Assembly (NCBI RefSeq): GCF_001719045.1
Contig: NZ_CP015423.1
Span: forward strand, 3,815,501-3,879,500
Origin: Paenibacillus polymyxa
GTDB lineage: Bacteria; Bacillota; Bacilli; Paenibacillales; Paenibacillaceae
Direction of reading: 5' to 3'
Length of the DNA: 64,000 nt
The position numbers and the translations under genes were made by a program. Of the stretch, positions 9,463 through 17,935 are shown piece after piece. The number at the start of each line of letters is the position of its first letter. Position 1 is the stretch's first letter. The notes under the pieces were generated by a model, which was not told the origin of the DNA, ran no database searches, and worked only from the letters and a program-made list of their open reading frames with translations.

Positions 9463-9524
9463 GTGATGCTGAGCATTTTTGTTTATTTACAGAAAGTGTA
9501 GCACTTCATTTTCACAATTGAACA

Positions 9525-10949
9525 TCATAAAAAAACTTTTTTCTCATTTAATGATCTTGCTATATTCGATAAAAGCTGAATTGTATTTCTTATCTCATGT
9601 TCCGTAGTGTCTGGGTGAATTGCACAGATTCTGAGAACAGTTTTTCCATTGAGTTGTGTCGTAAGCACAGTGGCATATCCATTCGCCACCATTTCTTGGG
9701 AGATCCTTTTGTTGAGTGAATCTAATTCTTGGTCCGATAGCCCAGTTGGCGCATATCGAAAATTAACAATCGCTAACTGTGCGGGGCATACAATCTCCCA
9801 ATGATTATGTTTTTTGATTTCATCTTCAGCCCATTCTGCGAGTTGAACTCCATGCTCTATAACTTCACTGACAGCATCCGTTCCTAAAGCTTGCAGTGTC
9901 ACCCATAGTTTCAAACTTCGAGCAGGCCGGGTCAACTCAGGACCCAGATCCCAATAATTCATATGTTCTTCATCAGTCTCGGCATCTTTCAAATACTCTG
10001 GATGTGTGCTGAAGCAATTTTCGAGGTGCTGCTTTTCTTTGGCTAAAACCACGCTACAGGAATAGGTCTGCATTAGCCATTTGTGTGCATCCCAGGTGAT
10101 ACTATCTGAACGCGATATCCCGCTCAAAAGAGACTTATATTTCGAAGAAGCCAAAATCGACGCACCGTAAGCTCCATCCACGTGTAACCAAATATTATGT
10201 TTTTCACATAGGTCAGCAATTTCGTTTAATGGGTCAATGCTTCCCGTATTGGTTGTGCCTGCCGTGGCAATGATTGCAAAAGGCTTCATCCCAGCCGCTT
10301 GATCATCCATTATTTTTTTTTCTAAGGCTGAAACATCCATACGAAAATTTGTATCACTTGGAACCTTCCTGATTTGATCACTGCGGAATCCGAGGATGCG
10401 TAACCCTTTGGCGACCGATGAATGAGTTTGATCTGAAACATAAGCAGTTCCAATGGCATATTCCTGCTCGGATAACCTTGCATTGCGTGCAGCCGCTAAA
10501 GCAGTCAAATTCGACAGCGATCCGCCCGACAGAAATATGCCTCCAGCAGTATTGGGATATCCTGCTTGGTCACACATCCACCGGATCACTTCCCCCTCTA
10601 AAAGGCTTGCGCTCGAACTCAGCATCCAGCTTCCGGTATGGGTATTATAGGCGCTGGTCATGATATCTCCTAACCACGAGTAAAGAGACATTGGACCAGG
10701 AACCAATGCGAAAAAGCGAGGGTGTTGCATGAAGGTTTGGTGAGGATAGACGTTTTTCCTCATTTCATCGACTACCTCTTTTACTGGTCTTCCTTTTTTG
10801 GGAAAACCAATTTCCTTTAAATGAGCTATCGTATCCTCATCTGCAATGTTGATTACTTTTTGAGATCGAATGTTATTATTTTCTGCTATAAATGAATGTA
10901 TGAACTGTTCAATAATCTCACCTAATTGCTGATTTGGTTCTTGATTCAT
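9525..10949 (-). CDS. PLP-dependent group II amino-acid decarboxylase
   Basis: A 474-residue enzyme of the aromatic-L-amino-acid/glutamate decarboxylase fold. It shows GGSLSNLTAL (cofactor phosphate binding), HVDGAYGAS (the Asp that contacts the pyridine nitrogen) and DAHKWL with the Schiff-base lysine at residue 290. QHPRFFALVPGP near the N-terminus is the substrate-site segment typical of aromatic amino-acid decarboxylases, so an aromatic amine product is likely but not proven. Two ATGs are possible; the second (10949) is preferred because AGGAG directly abuts the first. It stands alone, with no transporter or partner next to it. The 301 bases upstream (10950-11250) show no structure that I recognise. 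Confidence 0.88.
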   Translation of the reverse strand: MNQEPNQQLGEIIEQFIHSFIAENNNIRSQKVINIADEDTIAHLKEIGFPKKGRPVKEVVDEMRKNVYPHQTFMQHPRFFALVPGPMSLYSWLGDIMTSAYNTHTGSWMLSSSASLLEGEVIRWMCDQAGYPNTAGGIFLSGGSLSNLTALAAARNARLSEQEYAIGTAYVSDQTHSSVAKGLRILGFRSDQIRKVPSDTNFRMDVSALEKKIMDDQAAGMKPFAIIATAGTTNTGSIDPLNEIADLCEKHNIWLHVDGAYGASILASSKYKSLLSGISRSDSITWDAHKWLMQTYSCSVVLAKEKQHLENCFSTHPEYLKDAETDEEHMNYWDLGPELTRPARSLKLWVTLQALGTDAVSEVIEHGVQLAEWAEDEIKKHNHWEIVCPAQLAIVNFRYAPTGLSDQELDSLNKRISQEMVANGYATVLTTQLNGKTVLRICAIHPDTTEHEIRNTIQLLSNIARSLNEKKVFL

Positions 10950-11250
10950 TATAAGCATCTCCTTTGCTTAACTTCAACCAAAGTATAATATAACATCTGT
11001 TGTCATATTGTGAGATTCACCGATTTCATCATTACGTTTATTTTTAGGCACTTGGCTATTACATAAATTAATTTTCAAGGTCAAAGATGGCTATACAACG
11101 GGGCTTGCTGGAATGGAGTTGTTAAAAGATTTGAATTTTATGCTTTTCTAGATACATTGCAAAATGTGATTAATCATATAAAGCAGAAAATGGCTAGTTT
11201 GATATCCAGAATATTGAATTCGTTTTATCGAGTTTATTTCTGCTGTTATG

Positions 11251-12192
11251 CTAAACCCACCCCGTAAACTCCAGTATAGACGCTTTCGCAGATTGCGCTT
11301 CGGATTGTGCCCCTTTACGCCATTCTTTTGGCGGCTTTCCCATAAGCCTGGAGAAGCAACGATTGAAGCTGGAAATGGAGTGAAAACCGACTTGTTCGGA
11401 GATCGAAAGAATAGAATCCTCCGTGCTTTTTAACTGCTTGCAAGCCTCTTCGATTCGGGTGCTGTTTAGGAAATCGAGAGGCGACGTCCCCATAATTTCA
11501 TGGAATTTTCTTCGGAAATGAGTTGTACTTAAATGGCACAGATCGGCCAAAAAATCCATGGTAATGGGGTTCATATAGTTTTTCGTGATGTACTCCAGAA
11601 CCGGAGAAATGACAAAATCGCTTTTCAGGCTATGCTCTGTTTCTTGATCTGCCAACAGTTCATTCCTGGAATGAATTCTAAGGAGTTCTATGTAAAGGGA
11701 TAGCAATAAGCCGTAGGCACTTTCCTGATAGTAAGGATTCTGCTGTTTTAATTCCTCTACGATTGAAGTCGCAAGTGTATAAACCTTGGGATACTGCTCC
11801 TTATCCAATATACAGTTTTTTCCCTTCACCACCCACAAATTTGGCTCGAAGTTGCTGTAAGCACTTTTAAATGAATGTTGAAAGAGGTCCTCTGGCGAAA
11901 AAAAGATATAAGACCAAAGGCTGGATGTATTTGGTGAACTGTATGTGGTATGAGGAAGATACCTGGGGATGAAGGTCACATCGCCGGCTTTGAAGGGTAT
12001 TGATTCTCCTTTGATCTCCATGTTGCCGCTATCTGAATAGCATATACCAATCTCCAAATGGTTATGGAAATGGAGATGTTCACTTTTAATATCTGAAATC
12101 TTCCAACGTTCACCGCTTAATAGCAAGACAGGGAAATTTATGGGCAAGCTGTAGTGTCGATATTCTATAACGGGCTTCTTTTTTCTGGGCAT
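11251..12192 (-). CDS. AraC-family transcriptional regulator with cupin sensor domain
   Basis: A 313-residue regulator. The N-terminal cupin domain (residues about 10-140, HFHNHLEIGICYSDSG then GDVTFIPRYLPHTTYS) probably binds a sugar. The C-terminal double helix-turn-helix (about 210-310) contains LADLCHLSTTHFRRKFHEIMG and ISEQVGFHSISSFNRCFSRLMG, the standard AraC pattern. The start at 12192 (MPRKKK) follows GGGGG by eight bases; a longer start adds 19 unsupported residues. It is divergent from the GH105-GH112 pair and most likely controls it. The shared upstream region carries strong inverted repeats. Confidence 0.9.
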   Translation of the reverse strand: MPRKKKPVIEYRHYSLPINFPVLLLSGERWKISDIKSEHLHFHNHLEIGICYSDSGNMEIKGESIPFKAGDVTFIPRYLPHTTYSSPNTSSLWSYIFFSPEDLFQHSFKSAYSNFEPNLWVVKGKNCILDKEQYPKVYTLATSIVEELKQQNPYYQESAYGLLLSLYIELLRIHSRNELLADQETEHSLKSDFVISPVLEYITKNYMNPITMDFLADLCHLSTTHFRRKFHEIMGTSPLDFLNSTRIEEACKQLKSTEDSILSISEQVGFHSISSFNRCFSRLMGKPPKEWRKGAQSEAQSAKASILEFTGWV

Positions 12193-12238
12193 ATTCAATA
12201 CCCCCATGACTTTGATTTTAACCAGCAGATATACATCA

Positions 12239-12371
12239 GGATTTTGCAAAATTCGATTCCAATCGCTCCAAGGTGCAATATATAGACGAACTAGACCATT
12301 TCGATCTATATATTGTTTATTGGAAGTCGCTTATTGGATTTTTGCAAAATCCTCACATAAATGATTGGAAT
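12239..12371. promoter_or_regulatory. Paired AraC-site candidates flanking the divergent control region
   Basis: Two matching blocks face the two genes. GGATTTTGCAAAAT starts at 12239 and the longer GGATTTTTGCAAAATCC, a palindrome with 7-bp arms, covers 12336-12352. Next to each lies one arm of a second match: ATTCCAATC at 12256-12264 and its complement GATTGGAAT at 12363-12371. The duplicated composite arrangement suggests binding by the adjacent AraC protein. This is inference from the repeats only. Confidence 0.55.
12276..12315. repeat. Long inverted repeat in the AraC/GH105 intergenic region
   Basis: CAATATATAGA (12276-12286) and TCTATATATTG (12305-12315) are perfect complements. The stem continues inward with CGAA/TTCG after one bulged base, giving about 15 bp around a 9-nt loop. 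It could be an operator or an RNA hairpin in the leader of either gene. Confidence 0.7.
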
Positions 12372-12508
12372 TGCGCAGTTTTGTTGCGAATATGCTTAGA
12401 TGGAGACTATTTTACTGCGTACAATGGAATAAGTAAAGCGTTTCCAAAGCAGTGACGAACAGCTCTCAAGCGCCTTTGGGGGCGTGTGCAAAAGAGAGGA
12501 GAACATAG

Positions 12509-13528
12509 ATGCTTCAATTAAATTATGACAAGGAAGAGATATTAAAAGTCATCGACAAAGTCGTCAGAAAAACAATGGCGATGGATTTGACGTGGGACTG
12601 GCCTTGCGGTGTGGCTTATTATGGTGTATCCACGGCCTATACAAAAACAGGAAATAAAGACTATTTGAATATGCTTAAGCAGTGGGCGGATGAATATATC
12701 GAGCTGGGCCTGCCGCACTGGACGGTAAACACATGTGCTATGGGCCATATGCTGATCACATTGTATGAAGAAACAGGGGACCAGAAATATTGGGATATTG
12801 TGATGAGCAAGGTGGATTATATTCGGAACCATGCTCTCAGGTTTGGAGACAATGTTTTGCAGCATACGGTATCCGTTGCTAATGATTTTCCAGAACAGGC
12901 ATGGGCGGATACGTTGTTTATGGCGGCATTTTTTCTGCTACGTGTAGGTACCAAATTAAAAGATGAGGAAATGATCCAAGATGCCTTAAATCAGTATTAC
13001 TGGCATATCAAATACCTGCAAGACCCTAGTAGCGGTCTCTGGTACCATGGCTACAATAATGTCAAGCAGGACCATATGTCCGGATTTTTCTGGGGTAGAG
13101 CGAATGCTTGGGGAGCCTATACCATGTCGCAAGTTAAAATTCATTTGAAAGACTGGTATTTATATCCGCAGTGCATGGACGTGGAGTGTTCACTTCGGGA
13201 TCAACTGGCGGCACTGAAGGGGGTTCAAACGGAGAACGGCCTGTGGCGGACGGTACTGGATGACGAGGAGTCCTACGAAGAAGTGTCTGCATCTTGCGGA
13301 ATCGCGGCAGCCATGATCAATAACGGCAATCCGCTGCATACCAAATACGTGCAAAAGGCATTGGAGGGCATCTTGAACCATATTAGCGAGGACGGACGGG
13401 TACTAGGTGTGTCGGGCGGCACAGCGGTTATGAAAGATCGGGATGGGTATCGGAATATTCCAAAAGACTGGATTCAGGGCTGGGGTCAAGGCCTGGCATT
13501 GGCCTTTCTGTCTGATATGTTGAATTAG
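12509..13528 (+). CDS. GH105-type unsaturated rhamnogalacturonyl hydrolase
   Basis: A 339-residue (alpha/alpha)6-barrel enzyme of the GH88/GH105 group, which hydrates and removes the unsaturated galacturonate left at the non-reducing end by pectate or rhamnogalacturonan lyases. WDWPCGVAYYG near residue 30 and QAWADTLFMA, with the likely catalytic Asp134, match YteR/YesR-type proteins, as do the later GFFWGRANAWG and WIQGWGQGLA. There is no signal peptide, so it acts on imported oligosaccharides. GAGAGGAG precedes the ATG. The GH112 gene follows 12 bases later in the same operon. Confidence 0.9.
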   Translation: MLQLNYDKEEILKVIDKVVRKTMAMDLTWDWPCGVAYYGVSTAYTKTGNKDYLNMLKQWADEYIELGLPHWTVNTCAMGHMLITLYEETGDQKYWDIVMSKVDYIRNHALRFGDNVLQHTVSVANDFPEQAWADTLFMAAFFLLRVGTKLKDEEMIQDALNQYYWHIKYLQDPSSGLWYHGYNNVKQDHMSGFFWGRANAWGAYTMSQVKIHLKDWYLYPQCMDVECSLRDQLAALKGVQTENGLWRTVLDDEESYEEVSASCGIAAAMINNGNPLHTKYVQKALEGILNHISEDGRVLGVSGGTAVMKDRDGYRNIPKDWIQGWGQGLALAFLSDMLN

Positions 13529-13540
13529 GAGGGAACCAAG

Positions 13541-15715
13541 TTGTCCAAACAAACTACGGGGAACTTTACACTACCGGGAGAATCCGGTTATGAGGCGCTG
13601 ACCCTGAAATTAGCTGAACGGTGGGGTGCCGATGTCATCCGTGATAGTGACGGCACGCAATTGTCCGATGAGATTATTAACGCTGGGTACGGCATATATT
13701 CGACAATCTGTATCATCAGAGATCATAATGAGTGGGCGTCCCACCATCTGGATAAGCTGCAGCAGTGTTTTTTAATTACAAATCCGAAGGTAGCTGTACA
13801 AGATTATGTATCCATCTATCTGATGGAGGATTTTTTTGCTGAACAATTCAAAGTTAATGATTCCAAAGAGGCGTTTAATTATTGGCAGGTTTTTGACAGA
13901 ACGACCGGAGAGGAAGTTCCAAGAGAACAGTGGAATTATGAAAGGGAATCCGGAAATGTGGTCATTACCGGAATTGTTCCTTGGCATAAATACACGGTAA
14001 GCTTTATGGCCTACCGGATCTGGGAAGAGATTTCCATGTACAATCACACAACGAATCATTGGGACAAAGAGCATTTGATGCAGATTGATCCCATCTATGC
14101 AGAAACGCAAAAATATCTGCTGGATTGGATGGAAGATTGGTGTCTCCATCATAAGGAAACCACGGTTGTTCGGTTTACCTCCTTATTTTATAATTTCGCC
14201 TGGGTCTGGGGCAGCAGTGAGCGCAATCGCCATCTGTTCTCTGACTGGGGTTCATACGATTTTACGGTAAGCTCAAGAGCGCTTGATCTGTTTGCCAAGA
14301 AATACGGGTATTCGATGACTGCCGAGGATTTTGTGAATGGCGGGAAATACCGCGTCAGTCATATCCCGGCTGAGCAGCGCAAGCTGGATTGGATGGCATT
14401 TATCAATGATTTTGTAATCGAATTTGGCAAGAAATTAATTGACATTGTGCATAGGCACGACAAGCTTGCCTATGTTTTTTATGATGACAGTTGGGTTGGC
14501 ATGGAGCCTTACAATGACCGTTTTCAAGAGTTTGGATTTGACGGGTTGATTAAATGTGTATTCTCAGGATACGAGGCGAGGCTCTGTTCAGGTGTAAAAG
14601 TGAATACGCATGAGATTCGGCTGCATCCATACTTATTTCCAGTTGGTTTAGGCGGGCTTCCTACCTTTATGGAAGGGGGAAATCCCACGCTGGATGCCAA
14701 AAAGTATTGGATTAATATCCGGCGCGCCTTGCTGCGGGAGCCTATTGACCGGATTGGACTGGGCGGATATTTGCACCTTGTAGAGCCTTACCCGGATTTT
14801 TGTGATTATATCGAAAAGATTGCCAATGAGTTCAGAGAAATTAAAGAACTACATCATGAAGGCAAACCCTATCACATGAAGACGAAGGTAGCTATTTTGC
14901 ATAGCTGGGGAAAATTGAGATCGTGGACATTGTCTGGACATTTCCATGAAACGTATATGCATGATTTGATTCAGGTCAATGAAGCTTTATCCGGATTGCC
15001 GATTGAAGTGCAGTTCATTGATTTTGAAGATATCCGTCAGGGAATTCTACAGGATTGTGATGTAGTGATCAATGCCGGCTCTGCTGGTTCAGCATGGAGT
15101 GGTGGGGAGCACTGGAATGACAACAAGTGTGTGGACTTACTGACGAAATGGGTTTATGAGGGTGGTACCTTTATTGGCATCAACCAGCCTTCTGCGGTCG
15201 AAGGCCACGACAGCTTTTTCAGAATGGCACATGTTCTTGGACTGGATGAGGATACAGGCTCCAGAGTAGGTCATGGAAGATGGGCATACGAGGCTAGGGA
15301 TGAGCATGGTTTGGTGCCTGAGGGAGCCAGTATAACGCCAAAGAATAGCATTTATCTTACGGATGGGTCAGCTGCGGTAGTGGAGGAAACGAGTGGTATG
15401 ATAGCATTGTCTACTCATGCCTTTGGTAAAGGAAAGGGGATCTACCTTCCTTCTTTCGAATTCAGCTGGGAGAACACAAGGTTGCTGCTGAATATAATTC
15501 GGTTTGCAGGCAATGAGTTACATGAAACGAAGTACATTACAGATAACCTATATACAGAGTGTGCTTATTATCCAGAAAGTAAAATATTGGTTGTTATTAA
15601 CAATAGCGATGAACTTCAAAGAACGACGATTGAAACGGAATATGGCAAACAAACCATGGAATTAGATCCGTATGACACCATGATCACCCATATCGGCTTA
15701 ACAAAATCGGTATAG
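13541..15715 (+). CDS. GH112 phosphorylase, probably D-galactosyl-1,4-L-rhamnose phosphorylase
   Basis: A 724-residue cytoplasmic phosphorylase of family GH112. The N-terminal TIM barrel has WGADVIRDSDGTQL at about residues 28-41 and YDDSWVG at 314-320 (acidic residues D315 and D316 near the expected general acid). FMEGGNPTLD, a galactose/phosphate-site block, is followed by an alpha/beta domain with VINAGSAGSAWSGGEHW and a beta C-terminus. The family includes lacto-N-biose and galactosyl-rhamnose phosphorylases. Pairing with GH105 and AraC points to galactosyl-rhamnose released from rhamnogalacturonan I, giving galactose-1-phosphate plus rhamnose. It starts at TTG (13541) behind AGGAGGG. Substrate is inferred from context. 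Confidence 0.85.
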   Translation: MSKQTTGNFTLPGESGYEALTLKLAERWGADVIRDSDGTQLSDEIINAGYGIYSTICIIRDHNEWASHHLDKLQQCFLITNPKVAVQDYVSIYLMEDFFAEQFKVNDSKEAFNYWQVFDRTTGEEVPREQWNYERESGNVVITGIVPWHKYTVSFMAYRIWEEISMYNHTTNHWDKEHLMQIDPIYAETQKYLLDWMEDWCLHHKETTVVRFTSLFYNFAWVWGSSERNRHLFSDWGSYDFTVSSRALDLFAKKYGYSMTAEDFVNGGKYRVSHIPAEQRKLDWMAFINDFVIEFGKKLIDIVHRHDKLAYVFYDDSWVGMEPYNDRFQEFGFDGLIKCVFSGYEARLCSGVKVNTHEIRLHPYLFPVGLGGLPTFMEGGNPTLDAKKYWINIRRALLREPIDRIGLGGYLHLVEPYPDFCDYIEKIANEFREIKELHHEGKPYHMKTKVAILHSWGKLRSWTLSGHFHETYMHDLIQVNEALSGLPIEVQFIDFEDIRQGILQDCDVVINAGSAGSAWSGGEHWNDNKCVDLLTKWVYEGGTFIGINQPSAVEGHDSFFRMAHVLGLDEDTGSRVGHGRWAYEARDEHGLVPEGASITPKNSIYLTDGSAAVVEETSGMIALSTHAFGKGKGIYLPSFEFSWENTRLLLNIIRFAGNELHETKYITDNLYTECAYYPESKILVVINNSDELQRTTIETEYGKQTMELDPYDTMITHIGLTKSV

Positions 15716-15744
15716 GAACGGAAAATAATGAGAAGTAGCGGTAT

Positions 15745-15780
15745 CAAGCCCTCCTTTATTTTAAGGAAGGGCTTTTTGTT
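15745..15780 (+). terminator. Terminator of the GH105-GH112 operon
   Basis: AAGCCCTCCTT pairs with AAGGAAGGGCTT with one bulge and is followed by TTTT. It lies 30 bases after the GH112 stop. Confidence 0.8.
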
Positions 15781-15883
15781 TCAGCACCTCCAGAAAATCA
15801 AGCTAATTTACCGGGGATTTTGTCCATTCAAAAGTATCTCCCCATCATTAACTATAAGTAGAACAATTAAGGAGATGATTTCT

Positions 15884-16246
15884 TTGAGAAAGGCAACCTT
15901 AATGAAAATTAAAAATGCGGAAGCAAAGTTGGGAAGAAAGCTAAAGAAAAGAAGTCACGTGGTTATGAATCTTAAAAAAGCCATTCGTGTAACTCAACTT
16001 GGAGATGGATTCGCACGCTTCACTTTCGCTCCGATCACTATTTCTCCTAATAGCTTTAGAAGCACTACGATTAACGGTAACGCCTACAATCTGATTAGCG
16101 GTGCATGGACTTTCTCTGGAAATGAACAAGGGTTTCTTCTCAATAATTATTCCGCGGCCGAAGACAGATGGGTATTTACTGCATGGAATCCAACTGGATT
16201 CACAAGAACGGTATCCTATGCTGTTATCGCCAAACGGAAGCCATAA
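15884..16246 (+). CDS. Small basic protein of unknown function
   Basis: A 120-residue protein that I do not recognise. The N-terminal third is lysine/arginine-rich (KLGRKLKKRSHVVMNLKKAIR). The rest is polar with many aromatic and beta-strand-like segments (GFARFTFAPITISPNSF, AYNLISGAWTFSG, RWVFTAWNPTGFTRTV). There is no signal peptide or membrane segment. The start is a TTG at 15884 with AAGGAG nine bases upstream; an ATG at 15902 is an alternative. A long perfect hairpin follows the stop, so it is probably a single-gene unit. Confidence 0.6.
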   Translation: MRKATLMKIKNAEAKLGRKLKKRSHVVMNLKKAIRVTQLGDGFARFTFAPITISPNSFRSTTINGNAYNLISGAWTFSGNEQGFLLNNYSAAEDRWVFTAWNPTGFTRTVSYAVIAKRKP

Positions 16247-16260
16247 TTCAAATGTCATCG

Positions 16261-16301
16261 TTAGCAAGGAAAAGGAGCGTGAGCCTTCTTTTCCTTGCTA
16301 A
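16261..16301. terminator. Long perfect hairpin between convergent genes
   Basis: Fourteen perfect base pairs (16261-16274 with 16288-16301, TTAGCAAGGAAAAG) plus a few further inner pairs. The T-rich arm is inside the stem, so it may terminate transcription from both sides. Confidence 0.7.
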
Positions 16302-16337
16302 AATGTAGAGGAAATGTTGAACAAACCTTCGATGATC

Positions 16338-17276
16338 TTATAATTTTTGATAGTGGTTTAAGAGGTGCTCAACTCTATCTTTAATAATCTGTTTTAAAGA
16401 TTCTGGCTTCACTGATCGTACATAATGACCATATCTCATAAAATAATGAGCGATAAACTCCTCTTCTCCAGGATTATAAAATCCCTTAATGACTGTCTTA
16501 TCACCATTTTCTATTTTCATAGAAGGATAATGTTCTTTATAAAAAATATCCTTGGCTTGTTCTACAATCTCTACTTCAAAGTCAATGCTCTTCTCGGATT
16601 GATACATTTCTAATGAACGACTAAGGAGTTCATCTATAGAAAAGCGAGAATTGTTCTCCTCTTCTTCTACAAAGGTGATTCGATCACACCTGAAAACTCT
16701 ATATTTATTCGTATGTAACTCTATTCCAGTAGCATACCATTGGCCAAACTTAGCGGAAATTTTGAAAAATTGAACATAGTAACTTTTGTTCTGATTATTT
16801 TTTACATATTTAACTTTACACGTACTCTCATTAAGAATGCTTGTTAAAATTTTATCTAAATAGCGACTAACATGATTATGCTGATATATTTCAAATTGTA
16901 GAACCTTTTTCATTTTATGAATCTGGTTTATTTGTATTTTAGAAAGACAGTGTTCAAACTTTTCATTCAGTTGATTAACACTTAAGTGAAAGGGGGTGGA
17001 TTGATAAGCTTCTAACGTCAACATTGCAAAGTACAGAGCATACACTTCATCCATCGTAAAAATAATGGGGGATAACAATCTATTTTTTAGGATACCATAT
17101 CGTCCATGTCTGCCATGTTCCGAAAAAATAGGCATACCTAGTTGTTCCAATGAACTAATATCTCGTAGAGCTGTACTTTTTGAGATATGGTATTTATCCA
17201 TTAGGTCATTTAAATTAAAAAACTCTCGACTGTTTAAGTATCTGATCATGTCATTTAATCTTTCTGATTTCTTCAT
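16338..17276 (-). CDS. HTH/WYL-domain transcriptional regulator
   Basis: A 312-residue regulator. The N-terminal DeoR-like helix-turn-helix (residues 1-60) includes LMDKYHISKSTALRDISSLEQLGMPI. A WYL-type sensor domain (about 135-225) contains WYATGIELHTNKYRVFRCDRI, and a WCX extension runs to the end. WYL domains bind nucleotides or other small effectors. AAGGAG lies five bases before the ATG. It is divergent from the PhnB-like gene, with an inverted repeat between them that is a plausible shared operator. Confidence 0.85.
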   Translation of the reverse strand: MKKSERLNDMIRYLNSREFFNLNDLMDKYHISKSTALRDISSLEQLGMPIFSEHGRHGRYGILKNRLLSPIIFTMDEVYALYFAMLTLEAYQSTPFHLSVNQLNEKFEHCLSKIQINQIHKMKKVLQFEIYQHNHVSRYLDKILTSILNESTCKVKYVKNNQNKSYYVQFFKISAKFGQWYATGIELHTNKYRVFRCDRITFVEEEENNSRFSIDELLSRSLEMYQSEKSIDFEVEIVEQAKDIFYKEHYPSMKIENGDKTVIKGFYNPGEEEFIAHYFMRYGHYVRSVKPESLKQIIKDRVEHLLNHYQKL

Positions 17277-17290
17277 CTAAATCTCCTTAT

Positions 17291-17315
17291 AAAGGTGTCA
17301 TATTTTGATACCTTT
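17291..17315. promoter_or_regulatory. Inverted repeat, candidate WYL-regulator operator
   Basis: AAAGGTGTCA (17291-17300) and TGATACCTTT (17306-17315) are complementary at 9 of 10 positions, with a 5-nt spacer. It lies 15 bases upstream of the regulator start, between divergent genes, which suggests autoregulation. Confidence 0.6.
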
Positions 17316-17388
17316 TTATATGATAATAAGTTCAAGGGAATAGATCAAATTCATAAGATATCTACACATATAAAAGGAGACTGATACC

Positions 17389-17835
17389 ATGAGTACAACA
17401 TTAGAAGTAGCTATTTTCTTATCCATGAACGGAAAGGCAAAAGAAGCTATACATTTTTACAAAAAACATCTCAACGCAAAGGAATTGTTTCTTGTTACCT
17501 ATCAAGACATGGCCCAACGTGACAGCTCCATACAGCTTACTGATGAAAATAAAAATTATATTTCTCATTCAGTCTTAGCAATCGGAAAAACAAAGGTAAT
17601 GATAGCAGAAGATACAATGAATCCCAGTGAAGAATATACAGTAGGGAATAATACTTCATTATGTATTCAAAGTGCTGACCTAGAAGAAATTAAACGTTTT
17701 TATGATAGCTTAATTACAGATGATCGAGTGAAAATTATTGTGCCTTTATCAAATAATGTGTTTAGCCAAGCCTACGGTATTATTGAAGACCCGTTCGGTA
17801 TTCAAATACAATTAATGTTTGATAATCGATTATAA
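17389..17835 (+). CDS. PhnB/YjdN-like VOC-fold protein
   Basis: A 148-residue protein of the glyoxalase/VOC superfamily, PhnB-like branch. The start LEVAIFLSMNGKAKEAIHFYKKHLNAKEL and the end YGIIEDPFGIQIQLMFD are typical of this fold's paired beta-alpha-beta units. The branch includes putative metal-dependent enzymes, but no reaction can be assigned. AAAAGGAG precedes the ATG. It is probably controlled by the divergent WYL regulator. Confidence 0.8.
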   Translation: MSTTLEVAIFLSMNGKAKEAIHFYKKHLNAKELFLVTYQDMAQRDSSIQLTDENKNYISHSVLAIGKTKVMIAEDTMNPSEEYTVGNNTSLCIQSADLEEIKRFYDSLITDDRVKIIVPLSNNVFSQAYGIIEDPFGIQIQLMFDNRL

Positions 17836-17935
17836 TAAAAAAAGCAATTTCCATGTTTAATAATTGGATAATAAATGGACAGAAGTAAAAACTAAAATGG
17901 GAAAACCTAAGATACGCAGCAGAAAAGGAGACACT

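Noticed and set aside
9286..9501. 71-codon frame overlapping the end of the SF0329-like gene
   Set aside because: It starts inside that gene in another frame and runs through its terminator.
12273..12455. 60-codon frame between the AraC and GH105 genes
   Set aside because: It covers the inverted repeats of the control region, lacks a ribosome-binding site and has no family pattern.
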